A stretch of DNA of 64,000 nt from Bacteroidales bacterium (GTDB taxonomy: Bacteria; Bacteroidota; Bacteroidia; Bacteroidales; Tenuifilaceae): positions 1 to 64,000 of the forward strand of contig JACJXC010000007.1 in NCBI GenBank assembly GCA_020636835.1, written 5' to 3'. Below the pieces are notes generated by a model. The model searched no databases. It worked only from the letters and a program-made list of their open reading frames with translations, and was not told where the DNA came from. Both the position numbers and the translations under genes were made by a program. Below are positions 44,454 to 51,981 of this stretch, piece by piece; the first letter of the stretch is position 1; every line of letters begins with the position of its first letter.

Positions 44454-46013
44454 ATGCCCACCGACATAACTCTCGAATTATCGCCCGACCGCGTAGCCGA
44501 TAGCCTATCGCTACAGAAAGCCATTGCAGCAAAACTGGGAATCGACTTTGCGGATGCCGAAAAGTTTGTAATCACCCGCAAATCGATTGATGCCCGGCGA
44601 GGAAGGGTGATGATTAACGTCGGTATTCGATTATTCGAGCCCAACGAGCCACTTTCGGAAGACAAACCCGCATTCAATTACCAGAATGTGTCCCAGGCAG
44701 ATCCTGTGATTGTAGTTGGGGCTGGGCCTGCAGGCCTTTTTGCCGCTTTGCGATTGCTCGAGCAAGGCTACAAGCCCATTGTTATTGAGCGAGGAAAAAT
44801 GGTAAGCGACCGCAAGCGCGACATAGCTTCACTTAACCGCGAACATCGGCTAAACCCCGATTCAAACTACGCTTTTGGTGAGGGAGGTGCAGGAACCTTC
44901 TCGGATGGGAAGCTATACACCCGATCGAAGAAACGGGGCGACCATAAAAGGATATTACACGCGCTTTGCAATCATGGCGCATCGCCCGAAATCCTGTACG
45001 AAGCTCATCCCCATATTGGAACTAACAAACTTCCGGGGATTATAGTAAACATCAGGAATAATATCATCAACCACGGCGGGGAGTTCCTCTTCAACACAAA
45101 AGTTACAGAGCTCCTCACCAGCAATGGAATGGTTTCTGGCGTAAAGTTGAACGATGGGCAAACGGTATTGGCCAAAGCCGTAATCCTCGGCACAGGTCAT
45201 TCGGCACGCGATATTTACAATATGCTGCTTCGCCAAGGAATTAAAATTGAGGCAAAGTCATTCGCCATGGGAGTTAGGGTAGAACACCCCCAATCGCTAA
45301 TCGACACCATCCAGTACCATGGGATTTCACGGAACGAGTTCCTACCAGCAGCATCGTACGCACTAGTTCATCAGGTACAAGGCCGAGGAGTTTACTCATT
45401 CTGCATGTGTCCTGGAGGTTTTATCGTTCCTGCCGCAACCGATATAAACGAGGTTGTGGTTAACGGTATGTCGCCATCGCTACGAAACTCAAAATGGGCC
45501 AATTCCGGAATTGTTGTCGAAATACGGCTTGAAGATTTAAGCCACTACTCAAAATATGGAGAATTGGCAGGATTGGAATTCCAGCATCAACTGGAAATGC
45601 TTGCCCATACACATGGGGAGTATGGGGTACAAGCACCAGCGCAACGCCTACTCGACTTTGTGGATGGCCGCTACTCAACAACCCTGCCCCCCTGCTCGTA
45701 CCATCCCGGTTTAAACTCATCGGAAATGAGCGAATGGCTACCAGACCATATCCGAACTCGCCTACGCGAAGGATTCGTGGCCTTTGGGTCGAAAATGCGG
45801 GGCTTCCTAACCAACGAAGCAGTTATTCTGGGTGTAGAGTCGCGCACATCGTCGCCTGTACGTATTCCGCGAAACCCCGAAACACTGCAACACGTAACTC
45901 TACAAGGATTATTCCCCGCCGGCGAGGGAGCCGGATATGCCGGTGGAATAGTATCATCGGCACTGGATGGCGACAGATGCGCCGAAGCTGCTGCCAAATA
46001 CCTTGCGGGGTAA
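44454..46013 (+). CDS. NAD(P)/FAD-dependent oxidoreductase (COG2509-type)
   Basis: A 519-residue flavoprotein. An N-terminal domain of about 80 residues (MPTDITLELSPDRVAD, ADAEKFVITRKSIDARRGRVMINVGIRLF) precedes the FAD-binding VIVVGAGPAGLFAALRLLEQG. Next are NYAFGEGGAGTFSDGKLYTRSKK and a late flavin motif LFPAGEGAGYAGGIVSSALDG. Such proteins are common in bacteria but not characterised biochemically. A stem-loop about 145 nt downstream may terminate it. Confidence 0.9.
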   Translation: MPTDITLELSPDRVADSLSLQKAIAAKLGIDFADAEKFVITRKSIDARRGRVMINVGIRLFEPNEPLSEDKPAFNYQNVSQADPVIVVGAGPAGLFAALRLLEQGYKPIVIERGKMVSDRKRDIASLNREHRLNPDSNYAFGEGGAGTFSDGKLYTRSKKRGDHKRILHALCNHGASPEILYEAHPHIGTNKLPGIIVNIRNNIINHGGEFLFNTKVTELLTSNGMVSGVKLNDGQTVLAKAVILGTGHSARDIYNMLLRQGIKIEAKSFAMGVRVEHPQSLIDTIQYHGISRNEFLPAASYALVHQVQGRGVYSFCMCPGGFIVPAATDINEVVVNGMSPSLRNSKWANSGIVVEIRLEDLSHYSKYGELAGLEFQHQLEMLAHTHGEYGVQAPAQRLLDFVDGRYSTTLPPCSYHPGLNSSEMSEWLPDHIRTRLREGFVAFGSKMRGFLTNEAVILGVESRTSSPVRIPRNPETLQHVTLQGLFPAGEGAGYAGGIVSSALDGDRCAEAAAKYLAG

Positions 46014-46108
46014 TCCTTAAGAAATCGAGCAACAGATTGCACCCCATCAACATACTACGCACTAAGTATAATTACACGATTGAATTAGGCGTGTTGCTAA
46101 TATTAAAT

Positions 46109-46187
46109 GATGCCAACGGCATCAAATGTTCATAGAAATTCATTGTGAATAGACATTATTCGACTCCAGCTGGAGTCGAATTTTTAA
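46109..46187 (+). repeat. Two-hairpin intergenic element, possible interspersed repeat and terminator
   Basis: In the 426-bp interval 46014-46439 I see no convincing gene. It holds hairpin GATGCC-AAC-GGCATC (46109-46123), a spacer with AAATGTTCATAGAAA, and a perfect 24-nt palindrome (46158-46181) with arms ATTCGACTCC/GGAGTCGAAT, followed by TTTTTAAAT. The hairpin-spacer-hairpin form resembles short repeated elements scattered in Bacteroidota genomes. The second hairpin could also terminate the oxidoreductase transcript. Confidence 0.45.
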
Positions 46188-46387
46188 ATATGCTCACTAC
46201 TGTAAACATTCAAACCCTTTGGGCTGGTAACCATTACGCCATAATTCCCCATGTGCCTAATTCAATTATGCGAATAAAACGCGCGATAATTGATTTATTT
46301 ATAAAAGAAGCATACTCTTGCAGCATGCAATTAGCAGAACGAAGGATCCAGAACTATCGGATTATGCCAATGCGTCGAAAATGGGGC

Positions 46388-46428
46388 AACAAAAAACCAC
46401 TTACCTCGAATTAACGTTGTAAGTGGTT
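46388..46428 (-). terminator. Intrinsic terminator of tRNA-Val
   Basis: A 10-bp stem AACCACTTAC/GTAAGTGGTT with a 14-nt loop is followed on the minus strand by TTTTTTGTTG, 12 nt after the tRNA. On the plus strand GATTTTTAG follows, so it may work in both directions. Confidence 0.85.
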
Positions 46429-46439
46429 GATTTTTAGTG

Positions 46440-46514
46440 TGGGAGCTACAGGGTTCGAACCTGTGACCCCCTGCTTGTAAGGCAGGTGCTCTGAACCAGC
46501 TGAGCTAAGCTCCC
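46440..46514 (-). tRNA. tRNA-Val (anticodon TAC)
   Basis: The minus strand forms a cloverleaf: acceptor GGGAGCT/AGCTCCC with discriminator A, D-arm AGCTCAGCTGGTTCAGAGC, anticodon stem CCTGC/GCAGG around CTTACAA (anticodon TAC, reads GTA), T-arm GGTTCGAACC. CCA is not encoded. It has its own promoter and terminator, so it is transcribed alone. Confidence 0.98.
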
Positions 46515-46555
46515 AATCTCGTTTCTACTGCATATTTCCCTTTGGAAACGCGATG

Positions 46556-46586
46556 CAAAAGTAGCCCAAATTTTCAATCCTACAAA
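46556..46586 (-). promoter_or_regulatory. Promoter of tRNA-Val (TTTG-N19-TACTTTTG)
   Basis: Both elements match the Bacteroidota consensus exactly on the minus strand with a 19-nt spacer. The transcript would begin about 35 nt before the mature tRNA and include a GTTTC/GAAAC inverted pair. Confidence 0.82.
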
Positions 46587-46654
46587 TTTTTTCGCCTAAA
46601 TTTTTAAAATATTTTTTCAAAAAAAACATCAAAAATAAAACGAGGCTGATAATC

Positions 46655-46688
46655 AAAAAATTAGTAAGGGCATGCTCTAGCCCTTACT
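46655..46688 (-). terminator. Intrinsic terminator of the nitronate monooxygenase-like gene
   Basis: A 9-bp stem AGTAAGGGC/GCCCTTACT with an 8-nt loop overlaps the stop codon and is followed on the minus strand by AATTTTTTG. Confidence 0.8.
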
Positions 46689-47750
46689 CTCCATGTATTC
46701 CCTCTTTATTTCGTTAAAAGTTTCTTTAACCGAAACAATTTTCTTAGCCAAGTACGCATTGGCACCTGCAAATGCATATCCATTCTCCAAATTACCCTTA
46801 AAGGCGTTAAAAAGGGCTGTTATTATACAGTAGGGGCTCGACGATATTTCACAAGTTTTTATGCATTTAAAAGGGCAACGGATCGGCTGTTTCATCCCCA
46901 ACCGAACCTTTTCGAGGAAATTGTTACCAATTGCTCTACCAGGCATACCCACAGGGCTCTTAATAATTTTGATGTCTTCTTCGTTTGCATCAATATAGGT
47001 CTGCTTAAAGGCATCGGAGGCATCGCACTCGGTGGTGGTTACAAATCGGGTTCCCATTTGCACACCAGATGCCCCCAACTTCATAATATCAAGGATATTT
47101 TGACCTGTATAAACACCCCCCGCAGCAATTACTGGAATTTTAACTTCATACTTTTCCTCAAAAACCTGTACGGCAGAAACAACCTCGGGAATCAAGTGCT
47201 CAAGCGAATAATTCTCTTCGGTAATTTGCTCCGCTTTAAAACCCAGGTGCCCTCCAGCCTTAGGCCCCTCAACCACGACGGCATCGGGTAAATAGTTGTA
47301 ATCCTTCTTCCATTTCTCGCAAATGATTTTGGCCGCCCGCCCCGAAGAGACAATCGGAACCAACTTAGTAGTACTATCACTTTTCAAGAAACTAGGCATA
47401 TCCAATGGGAGTCCAGCCCCACTAAAAATAATATCGGCCTTTTCGGCAATGGCAGTTTTAACCATATCGGTAAAATTCGACATGGCAACCATCACGTTTA
47501 CTCCGATTACACCCTTGGTTTTTTCCCGCGCCTTACGCAGCTCCTCTTTCAATCCCTGAATGCTAGCCTCAATATAATCCTTACCTAAATTCCGGTAAAG
47601 CAAACCCAGACCCGCGCTCGAAATAACACCCACACCCCCCTCGTTTGCCACAGCAGCAGCCAATTGCGAGAGAGAAATACCAACACCCATTCCACCTTGT
47701 ACAATAGGAACGGCAACAACTAAATTACCAATACGTAAAGGGTTCATCAT
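46677..47750 (-). CDS. Nitronate monooxygenase-family flavin enzyme
   Basis: A 357-residue FMN-dependent TIM-barrel protein of the nitronate monooxygenase/FabK-like family. Blocks are VPIVQGGMGVGISLSQLAAAVANEGGVGVIS at the start, DAVVVEGPKAGGHLGF (family His), VIAAGGVYTGQNILDIMKLGASGVQMGTRFVTT (phosphate binding) and a Cys cluster CPFKCIKTCEISSSPYC. This cluster version is common in anaerobes and might serve a role other than nitronate oxidation. A -7 box lies about 60 nt upstream. Confidence 0.88.
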   Translation of the reverse strand: MMNPLRIGNLVVAVPIVQGGMGVGISLSQLAAAVANEGGVGVISSAGLGLLYRNLGKDYIEASIQGLKEELRKAREKTKGVIGVNVMVAMSNFTDMVKTAIAEKADIIFSGAGLPLDMPSFLKSDSTTKLVPIVSSGRAAKIICEKWKKDYNYLPDAVVVEGPKAGGHLGFKAEQITEENYSLEHLIPEVVSAVQVFEEKYEVKIPVIAAGGVYTGQNILDIMKLGASGVQMGTRFVTTTECDASDAFKQTYIDANEEDIKIIKSPVGMPGRAIGNNFLEKVRLGMKQPIRCPFKCIKTCEISSSPYCIITALFNAFKGNLENGYAFAGANAYLAKKIVSVKETFNEIKREYMESKG

Positions 47751-47810
47751 AACTGAATAATTATATAATATTTTTTAAGATAATGTCGATCTCTATAAAA
47801 TTTATGACCA

Positions 47811-47818
47811 CAAAGGTA
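47811..47818 (-). promoter_or_regulatory. -7 element TACCTTTG upstream of the nitronate monooxygenase-like gene
   Basis: TACCTTTG on the minus strand matches the consensus. The leader would be about 55 nt. No good -33 element is seen. Confidence 0.45.
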
Positions 47819-47898
47819 CTCTTTTAATTGAGAGAAATACCGTGATAACATAATTTAATTTGCTATAAATTTGGATGTTAACAAAAAAGATCCAATGC

Positions 47899-49200
47899 TT
47901 AGCAATTGTCGTACAGCAATACATCGGTAAGTTTTTCCAACTGCACCCCCCTGGAACCTTTCAGCAAAACGGTGCTACCAGCCATAGGGCTATCCTTTAG
48001 GTGAAGCAAGCACTCGTCGGAACTTGAGAAGTACAAGAAGTTATCACAAACTGACTCAAAACCCTTCCCAACCAGAATCACATTTGTAAAATCGAGTTCG
48101 CGCAACAACTCAACAACTCGCCGATGCTCTTCCATAGAATACTGCCCCAGTTCGAACATCTCGCCGAGTATAACCCTTTTGTTGGGAGAATCCAACTTCG
48201 CAAAATTACGCAAAGCAACCTCCATACTCGAAGGATTAGCATTATAGGCATCCATAATAACCGTATTTTTAGTTGTGGAAACACACTGCGATCGGTTATT
48301 TGTAGGTCTATACGCTTGGATGGCTGCTTTTATATCATTCATATCGACACCAAAGAAACGGCCAACCGTTATAGCAGCCAACACATTTTCAGCATTGTAA
48401 TCACCAATTAACGAGGTTTGAATCTCGATACTCGAGCCATCAATGATAACCCTAAGGCGAAGGAAATGACTATTCGAACCACGAACAACTTCTACATCCT
48501 GAAAAAAGGTATCGTAAGGAATGCTTTTACCCTGCAGATTAAAGCGCATTACAAGCTCGCTTAAGAGGTCGTTGTGCCGGTTGTAAAAAACCTTATCACC
48601 TGATAAAACTATATACTCGTAAAGTTCAGCCTTTGCTGCAATAACACCCTCAAACGACCCGAAACCGCCAAGATGCGCACGACCAATATTGGTAATCAAT
48701 CCATAATCTGGCTCTGCAATACCAACCAGTTCTTTAATATCGCCCGGATGGTTTGCTCCCATTTCCACAATTGCAATATCGGTTTCAGGGCCAACAGAAA
48801 GTAGTGTTAATGGAACACCAATGTGATTATTTAAATTCCCTTTGGTTGCATACACGTTATATTTAGTCGCCAGCACAGCAAAAAGCAACTCCTTGGTTGT
48901 GGTTTTTCCATTACTTCCAGTAATGCCAATTACCTTGGCATTCAACTTATGCCTGTGGTAATTGGCCAAGTCCTGCAACGCCTTAAGGGAATTATCAACC
49001 AGAATACAACCATCAACACAGTAGGCAGGATCGTCGACCACGGCAACCGAAGCACCGGCATCCAACGCACTTTTGGCGAATAGGTTCCCATTAAAATTAT
49101 CGCCACGTAATGCAAAAAAAATTGCCCCCCCCGGAACATTCCGACTATCGGTGGTAACAACCGGATTTTGAATATAGAATTGATAAATTTTTTCAATCAT
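47899..49200 (-). CDS. murF: UDP-N-acetylmuramoyl-tripeptide--D-alanyl-D-alanine ligase
   Basis: A 433-residue Mur ligase that adds D-Ala-D-Ala to the peptidoglycan precursor, using ATP. An N-terminal UDP-substrate domain (TTDSRNVPGGAIFFALRGDNFNGNLFA) precedes the P-loop KVIGITGSNGKTTTKELL, EMGANHPGDI, TNIGRAHLGGFGS and a C-terminal ligase domain (DAYNANPSSME, ILGEMFELG). It follows gldJ, as in other Bacteroidota. Only about 20 nt separate the start from the gldJ terminator hairpin. Confidence 0.96.
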   Translation of the reverse strand: MIEKIYQFYIQNPVVTTDSRNVPGGAIFFALRGDNFNGNLFAKSALDAGASVAVVDDPAYCVDGCILVDNSLKALQDLANYHRHKLNAKVIGITGSNGKTTTKELLFAVLATKYNVYATKGNLNNHIGVPLTLLSVGPETDIAIVEMGANHPGDIKELVGIAEPDYGLITNIGRAHLGGFGSFEGVIAAKAELYEYIVLSGDKVFYNRHNDLLSELVMRFNLQGKSIPYDTFFQDVEVVRGSNSHFLRLRVIIDGSSIEIQTSLIGDYNAENVLAAITVGRFFGVDMNDIKAAIQAYRPTNNRSQCVSTTKNTVIMDAYNANPSSMEVALRNFAKLDSPNKRVILGEMFELGQYSMEEHRRVVELLRELDFTNVILVGKGFESVCDNFLYFSSSDECLLHLKDSPMAGSTVLLKGSRGVQLEKLTDVLLYDNC

Positions 49201-49209
49201 AAATCACAA

Positions 49210-49254
49210 CACATTAAAAAACAAAAACCTCATAGTCAATATGAGGTTTTTGTT
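49210..49254 (-). terminator. Strong stem-loop between gldJ and murF
   Basis: A perfect 15-bp stem (arms AACAAAAACCTCATA and its complement, loop GTCAA or its reverse) is followed on the minus strand by TTTTTT. It ends gldJ 18 nt after its stop and reaches almost to the murF start codon. Confidence 0.88.
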
Positions 49255-49271
49255 GGATATGCAAATAATGT

Positions 49272-50786
49272 TTATTCATTACGTTTCTTAGCCGACTGTG
49301 CCCCTACAGCTTCCATTGCACAACGGAATCCGATGTCGTTGGTAGAGGATGCCTCGTCGAGGAATCGGCGGGTACCGGGGCTTAACCAGTAAGCTCTATC
49401 GCGCCACGATCCACCTTTATATACACGCACATGATCGTTAACAAGAGTGGTCATCCCGTTATTTTTAGCTTCGGCCTTACCCTGATCGTACATACCGTTG
49501 GAATTTTTCTCCTTAAGAGTTTCGCCTTCGATATAGTTAAGGGATGATGCCACATCGCCGTCTTTGTAGTTAATATAGTACGATTTATTATAATTCCTAC
49601 GGTTGGCAGCTTCTTCCTCAGTTACCTCGCGCATTGGAATACGCCCGAGGCTATCCTTACGGGCTATTTGACCCTTATCGTCGAATGGTGTTTTAAACAC
49701 ATTACCACGGTATGGTCTAATTTCATCAAAATCTTCGAAGTTTTGTGGACGGTAAACATCCAATACCCATTCGTTTACATTACCAGCCATACAGTACAAC
49801 CCGTAATCGTTAGGCCAGTACGACTTAACAGAACCAGGGAAAGTATTCTCATCGTTAAGATTACCAGCCAAGCCCATATAGTCGCCTCTACCCCTTACAA
49901 AGTTACCCATCATTTGTCCACGGCTTTTGGCTTCAGCATTACGAACGTTATGACCATTCCATGGATAAATTCTGCGTTCCACCATGCGCTCATCGTAGGT
50001 ATTCCCAACAAGACCCGAAGCGGCAAATTCCCATTCAGCTTCGGTCGGGAGCCTATACTTGGGCAACAGAATCCCATCCTCGAAGCGTACGGGACGACCT
50101 TCGGGTTGATCGGGATTCATACTCGGAAGATTCTCCTTAACCTTACCGGTGTACTGGCCTGCAAGATATGCATCGGTATTGAAGTTATCCTCGTTCTTCT
50201 GACCAAGCTCCAGTTCCAAAATGCCTTTTTGAACAAGTAGCATTTCGTTCACACGGTCGCTACGCCACTGGCAGTAGTCGGTTGCTTGTAGCCAGCTAAC
50301 ACCAACCACAGGGTAATCGTTATACGCAGGATGGCGGAAATAATCGGTAACAAAAGGCTCGTTATATCCAAGAGGCGAACGCCAAACCAAAGTGTCGGGC
50401 AATGCGTTTTTTAACACTTGAGGGTAATCAACATAAACCCTTCGTAACCAGTGCAGATACTCGCGCCAATCGGTATTCGAGGTTTCGGTTTCGTCCATAT
50501 AGAACGAAGTAACAGTAACCCTGCGCTGTACGGCATTCCAATCGTACATAACATCCTGCTCGGTACGCCCCATGATAAAAGTACCACCCTCGATAAAGAC
50601 CAAACCGGGACCAGCCTCAGGTTTCCAATCAGTAACCACTTCAAAGCCTCCCTCATCCATGGAATTGTAGGCCCAGCCAGTTTTAGACGAAGCGTCCGAT
50701 CCACCTCCCTTGCCAAGCATTCCACAAGAGGATAGCCCAAAGACTCCTGCAAGGGCTAAGATTAATGTATTATACTTTAAGCTCAT
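49272..50786 (-). CDS. gldJ: Type IX secretion/gliding lipoprotein GldJ
   Basis: A 504-residue lipoprotein (lipobox FGLSSCGM after MSLKYNTLILALAGV) with a formylglycine-generating-enzyme (SUMF1-like) fold. Visible are GGTFIMGRTEQD, TNTDWREYLHWLRR-type blocks, PVVGVSWLQATDYCQWRSDRV, YRLPTEAEWEFAASG and VYKGGSWRDRAYWLSPGTRRF. In T9SS bacteria such proteins (GldJ, GldK) form part of the periplasmic ring system. The gldJ call over gldK rests on murF and porP/porU/porV as neighbours. ATG 50786 is chosen over an in-frame GTG at 50804. Confidence 0.87.
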   Translation of the reverse strand: MSLKYNTLILALAGVFGLSSCGMLGKGGGSDASSKTGWAYNSMDEGGFEVVTDWKPEAGPGLVFIEGGTFIMGRTEQDVMYDWNAVQRRVTVTSFYMDETETSNTDWREYLHWLRRVYVDYPQVLKNALPDTLVWRSPLGYNEPFVTDYFRHPAYNDYPVVGVSWLQATDYCQWRSDRVNEMLLVQKGILELELGQKNEDNFNTDAYLAGQYTGKVKENLPSMNPDQPEGRPVRFEDGILLPKYRLPTEAEWEFAASGLVGNTYDERMVERRIYPWNGHNVRNAEAKSRGQMMGNFVRGRGDYMGLAGNLNDENTFPGSVKSYWPNDYGLYCMAGNVNEWVLDVYRPQNFEDFDEIRPYRGNVFKTPFDDKGQIARKDSLGRIPMREVTEEEAANRRNYNKSYYINYKDGDVASSLNYIEGETLKEKNSNGMYDQGKAEAKNNGMTTLVNDHVRVYKGGSWRDRAYWLSPGTRRFLDEASSTNDIGFRCAMEAVGAQSAKKRNE

Positions 50787-50817
50787 AGCTATAATATTTA
50801 TCACTTTAAAACAATCT

Positions 50818-50825
50818 CAAATATA
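50818..50825 (-). promoter_or_regulatory. -7 element TATATTTG of gldJ
   Basis: TATATTTG on the minus strand lies 31 nt before the gldJ ATG. A TTTG at 14 nt upstream is too close to be a normal -33 element. Confidence 0.4.
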
Positions 50826-50866
50826 TAAAGAATTTAATTCAAATCCATATTGTATAACGGAAAAAA

Positions 50867-51853
50867 CTAAAATTTAGGACATTTTATGTACCTATATTTT
50901 CGCCGTCCCTTTTTATACTCAAAATTCCATCCTAAGGTTACCTCGTGCGATGAAGTTGGTAACCCCCTAAGTCCGTGCTGAAAAACACTAAAATCGTAAC
51001 TATACCCCATCCTAAAAACATCATCGGCATAGCCCGCTGTGAGTATAAAAGTGTGGCTATTTAAGCTTAAATTTTCGCGCAACCACAGCCCCGCCACAAC
51101 ACGAAACCGCGAGAAATAAAAACCTAAATTAAGTTGATTAAAATCACCTTGTTGAATGTATATTACGTTTGGCGAAAAAATAAGTTCCTCCTTAAACCGA
51201 TACCATTTATACAAATTAAAATCGGCTCCAACATGAATGGTATACTTCCTAGGAATACAGGCATCTTTACCTAAATAGCTTGCCTCCACGGGTTCTAGCA
51301 GGTGATGAACAGCAATTCCTCCATAAAAATTTTCGTAATCACCGGCCGCACCCAGACTAAAATCGTAGTTCCATGAGGTTCTCCCAGATAAATCCGACGT
51401 TCCAGTAACATTCCCCCCCGCATCAATCATATCGGGAAAAACCAATCCGGAATAGTTCCGGGTTCGCATAATCTCACTGAATTGAAGCCCGAACCGAAGA
51501 TGCGAATTGAATGTGGGTTGAATACCGTAGGCGTATATTGCATCAATAGTTGAACGAGTAAAAACGCCATGTCCCTCCACATCGGTTATAATGTTAAAAC
51601 CAATGCCACTTTTGATGGAATGGATGGTGCGATCGTAACTAGCCCCGTACGTTGAGTAGGGTCTATCAATAACAGTCCACTGGTTCCGGTACACCAAGCC
51701 AAACCGAATGTATTTACTTGCGCCTGCGTACGAAGGGTTTAAGAAGAGGGGATTAAAGAATAGTTGGGAGAAAACAGGATCCTGACCAAACGATCGTGTA
51801 CTACCAACTACCAATAACAATAAGACAAATATGGGAAACTTCTTTTTTATCAT
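50867..51853 (-). CDS. Type IX secretion system membrane protein, PorP/SprF family
   Basis: A 328-residue outer membrane barrel protein. The signal peptide ends in VGSTRSFGQ, and the family start follows at once: DPVFSQLFFNPLFLNPSYAGASKYIRFGLVYRNQW. The rest is beta-rich with repeated aromatic strands (HLRFGLQFSEIMRT, LNLGFYFSRFRVVAGLWLRENL). PorP/SprF proteins assist T9SS secretion or anchor PorE/adhesins to the outer membrane. Genomes usually hold several copies, so an exact orthologue is not claimed. It is divergent from porU. Confidence 0.9.
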   Translation of the reverse strand: MIKKKFPIFVLLLLVVGSTRSFGQDPVFSQLFFNPLFLNPSYAGASKYIRFGLVYRNQWTVIDRPYSTYGASYDRTIHSIKSGIGFNIITDVEGHGVFTRSTIDAIYAYGIQPTFNSHLRFGLQFSEIMRTRNYSGLVFPDMIDAGGNVTGTSDLSGRTSWNYDFSLGAAGDYENFYGGIAVHHLLEPVEASYLGKDACIPRKYTIHVGADFNLYKWYRFKEELIFSPNVIYIQQGDFNQLNLGFYFSRFRVVAGLWLRENLSLNSHTFILTAGYADDVFRMGYSYDFSVFQHGLRGLPTSSHEVTLGWNFEYKKGRRKYRYIKCPKF

Positions 51854-51930
51854 CTAATAAATCAAAACAGTGGCTAATGATAATATCAACTCGTTTTTAC
51901 CGTTTTTATTGTTATATATTTTTAAGATGG

Positions 51931-51963
51931 TAAAGGTAAAATAAAGTTTTGTTTATTTGCAAA
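51931..51963 (-). promoter_or_regulatory. Promoter of the porP-like gene (TTTG-N21-TACCTTTA)
   Basis: On the minus strand TTTG and TACCTTTA (one mismatch from TAnnTTTG) are separated by 21 nt. The leader would be about 70 nt. Confidence 0.55.
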
Positions 51964-51981
51964 AGAAATAAATTTTCGAGA

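Noticed and set aside
46145..46414. 89-codon plus-strand frame between the FAD oxidoreductase and tRNA-Val
   Set aside because: It starts with GTG inside a hairpin element, crosses a perfect palindrome and runs into the tRNA-Val terminator; its composition is not protein-like and no family is recognised.
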